The notes beneath the pieces are model-generated. The model was not told the DNA's origin. It saw only the letters and a list, made by a program, of their open reading frames with translations, and did not search any database. Below are positions 29,043 to 45,058 of a DNA stretch of 64,000 nt, one piece after another. Origin of the DNA: an uncultured Collinsella sp. (lineage in GTDB: Bacteria; Actinomycetota; Coriobacteriia; Coriobacteriales; Coriobacteriaceae). Where the stretch lies: positions 62,001 to 126,000 of the forward strand of contig CAUCLI010000003.1 of assembly GCA_958443615.1 (NCBI GenBank), written 5' to 3'. Position 1 is the first letter of the stretch. Each line of letters starts with the position of its first letter. The position numbers were made by a program, and so were the translations under genes.

Positions 29043-29348
29043 TCAGACTCGCACCCGATGCCTTTGGAGAAATGCACTCCAAACCGCCGCAGTGACACCC
29101 ATCATGATGCCCCGCTTGCGCGTGCGATCGGCCAATACGCCGCCTATAGAAGACAGAACCGTGTAAGGAATGAATCCGAATGCGATTGCAAGGCCGGATC
29201 GCGTGCCCGACCCCGTCGCATCGAGTAGATGCAAGGGCAAGACGAACTGAAGCACTTCTTGACCGAGCAGCGAGCAAAATTGCGCGATCAAGATGCACGC
29301 GAATATGCGACGGCCCCCGTCGGGGCGGATTCCGTGATTCTTCACCAT
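29043..29348 (-). pseudogene. N-terminal fragment of an MFS transporter
   Basis: About 100 residues that look like the first two to three TM helices of an MFS efflux protein: RRIFACILIAQFCSLLGQEV, LQFVLPLHLLDATGSGTRSG, then FGFIPYTVLSSIGGVLADRTRKRG, the last being the loop 2-3 motif region. The frame then ends (TAAVWSAFLQRHRVRV) where about 300 more residues would be expected, and the neighbouring remnant begins. It is a truncated gene. Confidence 0.65.
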
Positions 29349-29525
29349 CGATTCAGCCCCCTCTCAATACAATTGTTACGTATCCCGCCATCCCTTCGAC
29401 CCGCTCCCATGTCGGCATCATGGAAATACAATGGTTATCATCGTCACTATGAGCGCCATGCGTTCGACGACGGCAGGTCGTTTCGATGCCGCCCGATCGC
29501 GGCATCCCACGAGAAGGAACACATC

Positions 29526-30053
29526 ATGCATCACCCCATGAAACAGCTCCCCGAGCGAGCAATCAGCGTGCGCGAGGCCCGAGAGATTCTCACGATGGGC
29601 GAATATTGCGTCGTCGCGACCGTCGACGCCGATGGGCACCCCTACGCCACGCCGCTTTCGTACGTGCTTGATGGCGACACCCTGTGGATCCACACCGGAG
29701 CTTCAGGCGGGCAGAAAACGGAGAACTGGGAGCGCGACCCGCGCATATGCGTGACCGTCGCGGTCGACATGGAGCCCGTCTACATCGAGGAGGACGGGGG
29801 GCCCGGATTCTTCACCACCCGGTATGCGAGCGTGATCGCGACCGGTACCATCCGGCGCGTCGAAGACACCGCCCTCATGCGGCGCACGCTCGCCCAGATC
29901 TGTCTCAAGTACTGCCCCGATGATCGTGAGAAGATCGGCCCCGCGATCGATTGGGAGCTTCCTGCGACCGCCATCTGGGCGATCGACCTCGATCGCATCT
30001 CCGGCAAGGCGGGACGTCGCATTCCCAATGGAAAGGGCTGTGTGCAGCGCTGA
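29526..30053 (+). CDS. Pyridoxamine 5'-phosphate oxidase family protein (NimA-like)
   Basis: A 175-residue split-barrel flavin-binding protein. EILTMGEYCVVATVDADGHPYATPLSYV (about 18-45; family FMN-binding strand pattern) is followed by WIHTGASGGQKTENWERDPR (about 55-74) and VTVAVDMEPVYIEE. This subgroup includes NimA/NimB nitroimidazole reductases and heme- or flavin-binding proteins, so the specific activity is open. AAGGA 7 nt before the ATG at 29526 decides the start. It stands alone, divergent from the MFS fragment. Confidence 0.85.
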   Translation: MHHPMKQLPERAISVREAREILTMGEYCVVATVDADGHPYATPLSYVLDGDTLWIHTGASGGQKTENWERDPRICVTVAVDMEPVYIEEDGGPGFFTTRYASVIATGTIRRVEDTALMRRTLAQICLKYCPDDREKIGPAIDWELPATAIWAIDLDRISGKAGRRIPNGKGCVQR

Positions 30054-30058
30054 TTTCG

Positions 30059-30610
30059 CTAACTCGTCTCCTCGCGCGACTCGGCCAACCTCGTGAGCGC
30101 GTTCAGCGTACCCGCCTGCAGCGCCGTGAACACCATGCCGTACAAGACTGATCTGGCCCCATATGCGGCTAGACCCGATAACAACACGAGCATATTGATG
30201 ACGAACATCGCCCCCGCGACGTTGACGCGGGGGTTTCGCTTGTTGAGCATGAGCGCGATCGCGTCGAATCCGACTGTCGTTGATTTTGAGCGGATGCACA
30301 AGTGAAACCCCGTCCCAACGAGGACGCCCGCAAGTGCGACACATGCGAAGAGAGGCAGGTCGACCTCCCATCCCAACGAATGAAAAGCCGTGAATAACCC
30401 CAGGTAGCATACGCAGCTCACGATGCTTCCCATGAAGAACGAGGTCCCGAGGAACAGCAGGCACGCAACCAGCAAGCCGATCGTTATGACGTTCACGAAG
30501 ATCGAGATATCCAGGCCGGTCAGGCGCTCGAGCACCATCGAGAAGCTCGTGACTCCACCGTTGATGATCTCATGCGGCACCGTTATGAACGCATATGCGC
30601 CGGTGATCAA
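30059..30610 (-). CDS. YitT/DUF161-like integral membrane protein, 5' end doubtful
   Basis: A 183-residue protein with about five TM helices. It starts within the first family helix (FITVPHEIINGGVTSFSMVLERLTGLDISI) and has RSKSTTVGFDAIALMLNKRN (about 108-127) before helix 4, both typical of YitT proteins. The start used is TTG at 30610. In the same frame similarity continues upstream (FSSKRVAGILLGNV), then a TAA stop at about 30655, and before it an ATG giving MDVRTVLG. The gene may thus carry a nonsense mutation at codon 9, or start at a rare codon. It lacks the C-terminal DUF2179 domain of full YitT. Confidence 0.6.
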   Translation of the reverse strand: MITGAYAFITVPHEIINGGVTSFSMVLERLTGLDISIFVNVITIGLLVACLLFLGTSFFMGSIVSCVCYLGLFTAFHSLGWEVDLPLFACVALAGVLVGTGFHLCIRSKSTTVGFDAIALMLNKRNPRVNVAGAMFVINMLVLLSGLAAYGARSVLYGMVFTALQAGTLNALTRLAESREETS

Positions 30611-30924
30611 GACGTTGCCCAGCAGGATGCCGGCGACTCGTTTAGAAGAGAATTATCCGAGAACCGTCCGCACATCCATTGTGGGGATCGCCACCCTCCC
30701 ATGAGCGTTCCACATTGCCATCACGGCGTTGCATTGTACCCCGAAGTCGCCGATGAAACCATAAGTGGTCTTATATTTCTTTCTATTGTGTATGCACGTG
30801 AGATGACGTTCCTCGTGACCATGATGCGCGGTACCGCTCTCACCTGAGATCATCGCACGGACATCCTCAATGCCTTTAGGGTATAAGCGGTTAGATGAAT
30901 ACCATTTCGACAAAAGGAGCCACC
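30611..30924. other. Intergenic region YitT-like / glutaredoxin
   Basis: Holds the broken 5' end of the YitT-like gene and the glutaredoxin promoter. CGGACA (30858-30863), an 18-bp spacer and TATAAG (30882-30887) make a plausible plus-strand promoter that gives a leader of about 30 nt. Nothing else was seen. Confidence 0.45.
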
Positions 30925-31167
30925 ATGCCCCAAACACACGACCTTGCCCTGTACATCCGCCCCACATGCCCCTTCTGCATCAAAGTCTTGAACTATATGA
31001 AATCCAAGGGGATCGAGATTCCCCTGAAAAACATCTCCCAAGACCCCGATGCAGCGGCGACCCTCATTCGCGTCGGTGGCAAACAGCAGGTGCCCTGCCT
31101 TTTCATCGACGGCGAGCCGCTCTACGAATCCGGCGATATCATCTCCTGGCTGCAAAAGAACATGTAA
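30925..31167 (+). CDS. Glutaredoxin-like protein
   Basis: An 80-residue thioredoxin-fold protein. The redox motif CPFC (about 13-16, RPTCPFCIKVLNYM) has both cysteines, VPCLFIDG carries the cis-proline, and the C-terminal GEPLYESGDIISWL resembles glutaredoxin/GST N-domain proteins. It reduces disulfides or mixed thiols. AAAGGAG precedes the ATG at 30925 by 5 nt. It is a single-gene unit with its own hairpin terminator. Confidence 0.9.
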   Translation: MPQTHDLALYIRPTCPFCIKVLNYMKSKGIEIPLKNISQDPDAAATLIRVGGKQQVPCLFIDGEPLYESGDIISWLQKNM

Positions 31168-31174
31168 CTCGCAA

Positions 31175-31199
31175 AGGGCCCTCTCACTGAGAGGGCCCT
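31175..31199 (+). terminator. Hairpin after the glutaredoxin gene
   Basis: A perfect 11-bp stem AGGGCCCTCTC / GAGAGGGCCCT (31175-31185, 31189-31199) with a 3-nt loop lies 8 nt after the stop. Only a short T-poor tail (CTCATAG) follows, so termination may be inefficient; the convergent CDF gene ends 60 nt away. Confidence 0.7.
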
Positions 31200-31259
31200 C
31201 TCATAGGCACATCGTTTGGTGTTGACATGGGCCGTGCAACACAACCGCATGCAACGAGG

Positions 31260-32411
31260 CTACTGCTCGGCGCTCACGTAATCCTCGTCCACAGTGATCT
31301 TGGGCACGGCGTCAGGGTATTCGCCCACCACGAGCCCGCCGAGCCTGCTCTTGAATTCCACAGGAGTCAGCTCGCACTCCGCGGGATGCAGGCAATCGAA
31401 GATGACATTGGTGTGGGTCGGCCCGGGGACGCATCGCAGGTCGTGAATGCTCGCATGCGCATCGATGCTCTTGGCCATCGCGTCGATTTTGTTGCGCATG
31501 TCGACGACATGGGGGTCGTTCGTCACGATGGGGTCGTAATGCAGCGTAACGATCAGACCGTCATCGTCTTTAAAGGCCTGCTCGATATTATCAAGCGTGT
31601 CATGGCTTTCCATAGGGTCGGTCTCAGCGGCCATCTCGACGTGGGCGCTTGCAAACTGGCGCCCCGGGCCATAGTCATGCACCATGAGATCGTGCGTGCC
31701 CAAGACACCCGGATAGGACATGATCTTCGAGCGGATGTGGGCGACGAGCTCGGGATCCGGAGCCTGCCCGAGCAGCGGGTTGACGGTGTCGCGGATGAGC
31801 TCGATACCGCTCCAACCGATGTACAGGCCGACCGCGAGTCCGACCCACGCATCGAGCTCGACGCCCGTCGCATAAGCGAGGATGGCGCACGCAAGCACCG
31901 CACCCGTGGCGATGACGTCGTTCTTGGAATCCTGGGCCGTGGCAAGGAGCGTCTCCGATTTGATGCGCTCACCGAGCACGCGGTTGAGATGCGCCATCCA
32001 AAGTTTTACCGCCATGGACCCCGCGAGGACCACCACCAAAGCGAGAGAGAACTCGACTGGACTTGGATTCAAGACCTTGTCGATCGAAGATTTGACGAGC
32101 TCGACACCGATCATGAGGACGAGCACGGCGACGACGAGACCGGATAGATATTCAAAGCGACCATGGCCGTAGGGATGCTCGGGGTCAGCCGGCTTGCTCG
32201 CGAGCTTGAATCCGAGAACGCTCACGATGTTGGAGCTCGCGTCGCTCAGATTGTTGAGCGCATCGGCAACGATCGAGACCGACCCTGACAGGATGCCAAC
32301 CAGGGCCTTTGCGATGCAAAGCGCCACGTTCAACGAGATGCAGACGACTCCCGCCAACGCGCCGACCTTACCACGGTCACCTTCGGATCTGGCGATAATC
32401 CATTCGATCAA
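31260..32411 (-). CDS. Cation diffusion facilitator (CDF) family metal exporter
   Basis: A 383-residue protein with six TM helices (about 15-215) and a cytoplasmic C-terminal domain. The metal site in TM2 is in VADALNNLSDASSN (Asp about 49 and 57) and the TM5 pair is in ATAQDSKNDVIATGAV (Asp about 158 and 162). HPYGHGRFEYLSGL follows TM2. The D/N-D-D-D pattern is common in Mn/Fe- or Co-type CDFs rather than the Zn HDHD type, but this is only suggestive. The start is TTG at 32411 with AAGGAG 5 nt before it. The C-terminal part is longer than the usual CDF dimerisation domain. Confidence 0.9.
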   Translation of the reverse strand: MIEWIIARSEGDRGKVGALAGVVCISLNVALCIAKALVGILSGSVSIVADALNNLSDASSNIVSVLGFKLASKPADPEHPYGHGRFEYLSGLVVAVLVLMIGVELVKSSIDKVLNPSPVEFSLALVVVLAGSMAVKLWMAHLNRVLGERIKSETLLATAQDSKNDVIATGAVLACAILAYATGVELDAWVGLAVGLYIGWSGIELIRDTVNPLLGQAPDPELVAHIRSKIMSYPGVLGTHDLMVHDYGPGRQFASAHVEMAAETDPMESHDTLDNIEQAFKDDDGLIVTLHYDPIVTNDPHVVDMRNKIDAMAKSIDAHASIHDLRCVPGPTHTNVIFDCLHPAECELTPVEFKSRLGGLVVGEYPDAVPKITVDEDYVSAEQ

Positions 32412-32444
32412 AGGTACTCCTTCCTTCGATAAGGGAAACTACGG

Positions 32445-32516
32445 CAAAACGTTCGCCAGAGGCGAGGCCTGTGGGCGCATATCCGCCAGGAACGCTCGCC
32501 TCTGGCGAACGTTTTG
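32445..32516. repeat. 22-bp perfect inverted repeat upstream of the CDF gene
   Basis: The arms at 32445-32466 and 32495-32516 are exact reverse complements (CAAAACGTTCGCCAGAGGCG... and its mirror), with a 28-nt loop that has its own GGCG/CGCC pairing. It lies 34 nt upstream of the CDF start and 111 nt beyond the rpsJ stop. It could terminate str-operon read-through, be a cis-regulator of the metal exporter, or be a dispersed palindrome. Confidence 0.75.
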
Positions 32517-32554
32517 AGTCATATCCACAGCATCAGGCATTCTGTGGCAATGGC

Positions 32555-32587
32555 AAATGGCCGCCACCCCATGGGCAGCGGCCATTT
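32555..32587 (-). terminator. Hairpin downstream of rpsJ
   Basis: A perfect 10-bp stem AAATGGCCGC / GCGGCCATTT (32555-32564, 32578-32587) with a 13-nt loop lies 40 nt after the rpsJ stop. It is the probable end of the str operon; the U-rich tail is short (TTTGCC). Confidence 0.65.
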
Positions 32588-32626
32588 CAAAAGCGCGAAA
32601 CGCGATTCAAGCGGTAAGACTAGACC

Positions 32627-32935
32627 TTAGAGCTTGATCTCGATGTCAACGCCGGCGGGCAGGTCGAGACGCATGAGGGAATCGACGGTGCCAGGCGTGG
32701 GATCGAGGATGTCGATCAGACGCTTGTGGGTGCGCATCTCGAACTGCTCACGGGAGTCCTTGTTCACGTGAGGAGAACGGATGACGGTGTACAGGTTGCG
32801 CTCGGTCGGCAGCGGGATGGGGCCGGAAACGCGGGCACCGGTCTTCTGAGCGGTGTCGACGATGAGCTTGGCGGACTGATCCACGACCTCGTGATCATAG
32901 CCCTTCAGGCGGATCCTGATCTTCTGGCTGGACAA
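32627..32935 (-). CDS. rpsJ: 30S ribosomal protein S10 (TTG start), at the end of the str operon
   Basis: A 102-residue uS10 ([20 protein letters not shown] at the start, then [20 protein letters not shown] and [14 protein letters not shown]). S10 belongs to the 30S head and, as NusE, to the transcription antitermination complex. Two upstream TTG codons share the frame, but TTG 32935 has GGAGG exactly 5 nt before it and yields the family length. It normally heads the S10 operon before rplC; here it follows fusA by 66 nt. Confidence 0.97.
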   Translation of the reverse strand: MSSQKIRIRLKGYDHEVVDQSAKLIVDTAQKTGARVSGPIPLPTERNLYTVIRSPHVNKDSREQFEMRTHKRLIDILDPTPGTVDSLMRLDLPAGVDIEIKL

Positions 32936-33001
32936 CTTAACCTCCAACAATGGATAGCGAGGGCGGCCTCGCGGGGTGTTTACAAGTGCAGGCGACAGAC
33001 C

Positions 33002-35107
33002 TTAGTTGGTGCCGTTCTTGGCCATGACCTCGTCCACGATGGACTTGGGCGCCGGCTCGTAAGAGTCGAACTGCATGGTGTAAGAAGCACGGCCCTGGGT
33101 CTGGGAGCGGAGGTCGGTGGCGTAACCGAACATCTCGCCCAGCGGGACCTTGGCGCGGATGACCTTGCTACCAGCGCGGTCGTCCATGCCCTCGATCTTG
33201 CCGCGACGGCCGGACAGGTTGCCCATGACGTCGCCCATGTACTGCTCGGGGGTCTCGACCTCGACGGCCATGCAGGGCTCGAGGAGGATCGGATCGGACT
33301 TCTTCAAGGCGTCCTTGATGGCCATGGAGCCGGCGATCTTGAACGCAGCCTCAGAGGAGTCGACCTCGTGGTAGGAACCGTCGAACAGGGTGACCTTGAC
33401 GTCGACGACCGGGTAACCGGAGATGACGCCGGTGTTGAGCGCCTCCTGGATGCCCTTGTCGATGGACGGGATGTACTCCTTGGGAACGACACCGCCGACG
33501 ATGGCGTTGACGAACTCGTAGCCGAAGCCCTCTTCCATCTTCTCGAGCTTGATGACGGCGTGGCCGTACTGGCCGCGACCACCGGACTGGCGGACGAACT
33601 TGCCCTCGGCCTTCTCGACGTCGTGCCCCGGGGCCTCGCGGTAGGCGACCTGCGGCTTACCGACGTTGGCCTCGACCTTGAACTCGCGGAGCAGACGGTC
33701 GACGATGATCTCGAGGTGCAGCTCGCCCATGCCGGCGATGATGGTCTGGCCGGTCTCGTGGTTGGTGGACACCTGGAAGGTCGGGTCCTCCTCGGCGAGC
33801 TTGGTCAGGGCGATGGACATCTTGTCCTGCTCGGCCTTGGTCTTGGGCTCGATGGCGATGTCGATAACGGGCTTGGCGAACTCGATCTGCTCGAGGATGA
33901 TCTCCTTGCCCTCGGCGCACAGGGTGTCACCGGTGGTGGTGTTCTTGAGGCCCACGGCGGCAAGGATGTCGCCAGCGGAGGCGCCGTCGACGTCGACACG
34001 GTCGTTGGCGTTCATCTCGAGGATGCGGCCGAAGCGCTCGCGGTTGCCGTTGGTGGCGTTGACCACGTAGGAACCGGCGTCCACGTGACCGGAGTACACG
34101 CGGAAGAAGGAGAGCTTACCGACGAACGGGTCGGTGGCGATCTTGAAGGCCAGGGCGGCGAAGGGCTCGTCGGCGGAAGCCTCGCGGGTCTCGGTCTCGC
34201 CGGTCTTGGGGTTGGTGCCCTCGACAGCGGGGACGTCGAGCGGGCTGGGCAGGTAGTCGACGACGGCGTCGAGCAGCTCCTGGACGCCCTTGTTCTTGTA
34301 GGCGGAGCCCACGAGAACGGGGTTGAGCTCGTTGGCGAGCGTACCCTTGCGGATGGCGGCCTTGAGCATGTCCACCGGGATCTCCTCGTCCTCGAGGACC
34401 ATCATCATGAGGTCGTCGTCGTAGGAGGCGGCGGCGTCGAGCAGCTCGGCGCGCTTCTTGGCGGCGACGTCGGCGAACTCGGCCGGGATCTCGGCCATGG
34501 CCTCGGGATAGGTCATGCCCTTGTCATCCGGCTTGAAGTCCCAGGCGGTCATGGTGACGAGGTCGATGACGCCCCAGAAGTTGTCCTCGGCGCCCATGGG
34601 GACCTGAATGGCAACGGCGTTGGCGTTCAGGCGCTCCTTCATGGTGTCGATGGCGTGGAAGAAGTCGGCGCCCACGCGGTCATACTTGTTGATGAACGCG
34701 ATACGGGGGACGTTGAAGTTGCGGGCCTGACGCCACACGGTCTCGGACTGCGGCTGAACGCCGGCGACGGCGTCGAACACCGCGACGGCACCGTCGAGAA
34801 CGCGCAGGGAGCGCTCGACCTCGGCGGTGAAGTCAACGTGGCCGGGGGTGTCGATGATCTGGACGCGGTAGTTCTTACCGTCCTTGGGCCAGAAGCAGGT
34901 GGTGGCGGCGGACTGAATGGTAACGCCGCGCTCCTGCTCCTGAACCATCCAGTCCATGGTGGCAGCGCCCTCATGGGTCTCACCGATCTTGTGCTTCTTG
35001 CCGGTGTAGTACAGGATGCGCTCGGTCGTGGTGGTCTTACCGGCATCGATGTGGGCCATGATGCCGATGTTACGGGTCTCGGAAAGCTTGTACTTGGGCT
35101 TAGCCAT
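33002..35107 (-). CDS. fusA: Elongation factor G
   Basis: A 701-residue translocase GTPase. G1 is [15 protein letters not shown] (about 19-33), switch II is [20 protein letters not shown] (about 83-102), and [11 protein letters not shown] carries G4. Domains II to V follow ([20 protein letters not shown], then the C-terminal [20 protein letters not shown]). EF-G moves tRNA and mRNA through the ribosome and helps recycle it. In the str operon it sits between rpsG (21 nt) and rpsJ; tuf, its usual neighbour, is absent. Confidence 0.98.
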   Translation of the reverse strand: MAKPKYKLSETRNIGIMAHIDAGKTTTTERILYYTGKKHKIGETHEGAATMDWMVQEQERGVTIQSAATTCFWPKDGKNYRVQIIDTPGHVDFTAEVERSLRVLDGAVAVFDAVAGVQPQSETVWRQARNFNVPRIAFINKYDRVGADFFHAIDTMKERLNANAVAIQVPMGAEDNFWGVIDLVTMTAWDFKPDDKGMTYPEAMAEIPAEFADVAAKKRAELLDAAASYDDDLMMMVLEDEEIPVDMLKAAIRKGTLANELNPVLVGSAYKNKGVQELLDAVVDYLPSPLDVPAVEGTNPKTGETETREASADEPFAALAFKIATDPFVGKLSFFRVYSGHVDAGSYVVNATNGNRERFGRILEMNANDRVDVDGASAGDILAAVGLKNTTTGDTLCAEGKEIILEQIEFAKPVIDIAIEPKTKAEQDKMSIALTKLAEEDPTFQVSTNHETGQTIIAGMGELHLEIIVDRLLREFKVEANVGKPQVAYREAPGHDVEKAEGKFVRQSGGRGQYGHAVIKLEKMEEGFGYEFVNAIVGGVVPKEYIPSIDKGIQEALNTGVISGYPVVDVKVTLFDGSYHEVDSSEAAFKIAGSMAIKDALKKSDPILLEPCMAVEVETPEQYMGDVMGNLSGRRGKIEGMDDRAGSKVIRAKVPLGEMFGYATDLRSQTQGRASYTMQFDSYEPAPKSIVDEVMAKNGTN

Positions 35108-35128
35108 GAGTCAGTTCCTTCCTTGAGA

Positions 35129-35602
35129 TTACCAGCGGTAGTGAGAGAACGCGCGGTTGGCCTCGGCCATCTTGAAGACGTCCTCGCGCTTCTTCACGGA
35201 AGCGCCGACGCCGTTGGAGGCGTCGAGGATCTCGGCGGCGAGACGCTCGGCCATGGTCTTCTCCTTGCGGGCGCGGGAGAAGTTGACCATCCAGCGGATG
35301 CCCAGCTGGGTGGAGCGACGGGCGTTGACCTCCATGGGGACCTGGTAGGTGGCGCCACCGACGCGCTTGGGCTTGACCTCGAGCGTGGGCTTGATGTTGT
35401 CCATGGCCTTCTTGAAGACGGAGAGGGCGTCCTCGCCGGTCTTCTCGGCAACCATGTCGAAGGCGGTGTAAACGATGCGCTCAGCGGTGGCCTTCTTGCC
35501 GTCAAGAAGGACCTTGTTGATGAGCTGCGTCACGAGGCGGTTGTTGTAAACAGCATCAGGCTGAACCTCGCGGCGGTGATTCTTAGCTGCACGACGCGGC
35601 AT
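35129..35602 (-). CDS. rpsG: 30S ribosomal protein S7
   Basis: A 157-residue uS7 ([20 protein letters not shown] start) with [20 protein letters not shown] (about 72-91) and the C-terminal [12 protein letters not shown]. It nucleates the 30S head and lies at the E site. It is 44 nt from rpsL and 21 nt from fusA. Confidence 0.98.
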   Translation of the reverse strand: MPRRAAKNHRREVQPDAVYNNRLVTQLINKVLLDGKKATAERIVYTAFDMVAEKTGEDALSVFKKAMDNIKPTLEVKPKRVGGATYQVPMEVNARRSTQLGIRWMVNFSRARKEKTMAERLAAEILDASNGVGASVKKREDVFKMAEANRAFSHYRW

Positions 35603-35646
35603 GTTATATCTCCTCTATCTGAATATGATCGGGTCTACTCGCGAGA

Positions 35647-36018
35647 CTACTTCGGGCGCTTGGCACCGTAGTGGGAACGAGCCTGCTTGCGATTGGCAAC
35701 CGGGGCGCAGTCGTAGCAGCCGCGGATGATGTGGTAACGCACACCGGGCAGGTCGCGTACGCGGCCGCCGCGGACGAGCACGATGGAGTGCTCCTGCAGG
35801 TTGTGACCCTCACCGGGGATATAAGCAGTGACCTCGATGCCGTTCACGAGGCGCACACGGGCGACCTTGCGAAGAGCGGAGTTCGGCTTCTTGGGAGAGG
35901 TGGTGAACACGCGGGTGCACACACCGCGCTTCTGAGAGTTGCTCTTGAGAGCGGCGTTCTTGGACTTCTTGGGGACCGAGCGACGGCCCTGGCGAACCAG
36001 CTGGTTGATAGTAGGCAA
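35647..36018 (-). CDS. rpsL: 30S ribosomal protein S12 (TTG start)
   Basis: A 123-residue uS12 with [20 protein letters not shown], the [13 protein letters not shown] segment (about 44-56) and [20 protein letters not shown] with DLPGVRYH. S12 monitors codon-anticodon pairing; the Lys in [10 protein letters not shown] (streptomycin site) is the sensitive type. TTG 36018 with AAGGAG 6 nt upstream gives [10 protein letters not shown] right after the initiator, the usual N terminus. It is the first gene of the str operon. Confidence 0.97.
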   Translation of the reverse strand: MPTINQLVRQGRRSVPKKSKNAALKSNSQKRGVCTRVFTTSPKKPNSALRKVARVRLVNGIEVTAYIPGEGHNLQEHSIVLVRGGRVRDLPGVRYHIIRGCYDCAPVANRKQARSHYGAKRPK

Positions 36019-36111
36019 AGCGTACTCCTTCTCGAAATATCCAGCTTCCATTCCATGCGCAACGGCATATTAAGGGGCGTCAGCATCCGCCCGCAAAACA
36101 CGCAGTTCGCT

Positions 36112-36140
36112 ATGATACGCGCGCGTATCTGGGCGGTCAA
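36112..36140 (-). promoter_or_regulatory. rpsL: Sigma-70 type promoter of the str operon
   Basis: On the minus strand TTGACC (36140-36135), exactly 17 bp, then TATCAT (36117-36112). Transcription would start near 36105, about 85 nt upstream of rpsL. Confidence 0.8.
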
Positions 36141-36351
36141 CAGACCACGCGCCCGGGCGTTTCCCTATTTGGGGCATATTCCGTAGAGTCTCCATAAACC
36201 ACAAATGAGACGGCCATCGCACTGACGGTTTTGCATGGCTCTGCCTCGCTTGCCCATGACAACGCCTGTTTATCCGCGACATCATCTCGATCACCCGCAA
36301 CGTTGCCCCCATTGCCCATGGCGATGGCACTTTACCTACGCCCATAGCCTC

Positions 36352-36474
36352 TTTGCCTATGGCGGTGCCCCGATTGCCTATGGCGGTGCCCCGATTGCCT
36401 ATGGCAGCTTTGAGATTGCCTATGATTGCATGCCGTTTGATCGATGCCTGACGGAAGATTTCCATAGGCAATCT
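36352..36474. repeat. 62-bp palindrome plus 21-bp tandem array, locus 1
   Basis: The decamer ATTGCCTATG (first copy TTTGCCTATG) starts at 36352, 36373, 36394 and 36415, exactly 21 bp apart; two of the 21-bp units are identical. The last copy is the left arm of a palindrome with 25-nt arms (36413-36437, 36450-36474) around a 12-nt loop; the outer 12 bp pair perfectly, the inner part less well. It lies in the 656-bp space between rpoC and rpsL, upstream of the rpsL promoter. The rest of that space (36141-36351, 36475-36574) shows no gene, only degenerate ATGGGCAATGG-like words. Confidence 0.85.
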
Positions 36475-36574
36475 TCTTCGACGCCGGGAATGGCGATAAC
36501 GTTGCCCTACGGTGGCGACCACCGCGGTACCCATACATCGAAACCCGCAAATATCCCCATATATGCGCACATGC

Positions 36575-36609
36575 AAAATGCCCGCCCTCCCCTTTCGGGA
36601 AAGGCGGGC
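36575..36609 (-). terminator. rpoC: Intrinsic terminator of rpoBC
   Basis: GCCCGCC (36580-36586) pairs with GGCGGGC (36603-36609), and an inner CCTTTC/GAAAGG extends the stem with a small bulge. On the minus strand TTTT follows (36578-36575). It lies 66 nt after the rpoC stop. Confidence 0.8.
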
Positions 36610-36674
36610 TCTGCGATCAGGATCGCCGGCTGCAGGCGGAATCGCCTACGAACTCCGGAAAGCTGGGCCGGGAA

Positions 36675-41141
<4,467 letters not shown>

Positions 41142-41147
41142 AGTCAA

Positions 41148-44645
<3,498 letters not shown>

Positions 44646-44709
44646 CAGGTGTTTCCTCCTTCTTGGGAAAGGCGGTTGATCCGACGGACGCCATGCGTCT
44701 CGCCTTGTG

Positions 44710-44742
44710 ATGTGCAATTGGGGACGGGTGCGAATTGCACAT
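44710..44742. repeat. Palindromic element (GTCCCC core), copy 1, in the rpoB leader
   Basis: ATGTGCAATT (44710-44719) and AATTGCACAT (44733-44742) flank the 13-nt core GGGGACGGGTGCG. A second copy in the opposite orientation is at 49295-49325 with changed but still complementary arms. It would form a hairpin in the rpoB 5' leader, between the proposed promoter and the start codon. Confidence 0.8.
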
Positions 44743-44807
44743 GCGACCGTCCTCGCGTGCACATACACCGGCAATGGGCATAGCTCCGCCAGGTAATGCA
44801 ACCTATT

Positions 44808-44835
44808 AGTTTATCAGGTCGATTCCGTTCGGCAA
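44808..44835 (-). promoter_or_regulatory. rpoB: Putative rpoBC promoter
   Basis: On the minus strand TTGCCG (44835-44830), 16 bp, TAAACT (44813-44808). It gives a leader of about 155 nt that includes the palindromic element. The match is moderate. Confidence 0.5.
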
Positions 44836-44980
44836 GAAAAGTCTTGACTATGCCCAGTTTTTGGGTTAAAGAAATTCTTTCTCGTAAACACGCAGGTAGA
44901 TTGCCTAAATCGAACACATGTTCATGTGTTTTGGGTGAATGGACCTTGAGTGGCACCGCCGAATGGACGAACGGCGCGTG

Positions 44981-45012
44981 AAAAAGGCCCCACGGCGCGT
45001 AGCCGCGGGGCC
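44981..45012 (-). terminator. Intrinsic terminator of the surface-protein gene
   Basis: GGCCCC (44986-44991) and GGGGCC (45007-45012) with an inner CGGC/GCCG form a GC-rich hairpin followed on the minus strand by TTTTT (44985-44981), 47 nt after the stop. It separates this gene from rpoB. Confidence 0.92.
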
Positions 45013-45058
45013 TCATGAACTCGCATGAGCGATAGACACGCGGGTCGAACGCGCCGCC

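Noticed and set aside
32936..32950. Upstream TTG codons as rpsJ start
   Set aside because: They overlap the GGAGG ribosome-binding site that serves TTG 32933-32935.
36413..36474. Similar peptide in both palindrome loci (EIAYxxxPFxRxxTEDFHRQ)
   Set aside because: The similarity follows from DNA-level conservation of the palindrome arms; there is no start codon with a ribosome site and flanking sequence is not coding-like.
41142..41147. TTG at 41147 as rpoC start
   Set aside because: It lies only 3 nt after AAGGAG; the GTG at 41141 has 9-nt spacing and is more plausible. The difference is two residues.
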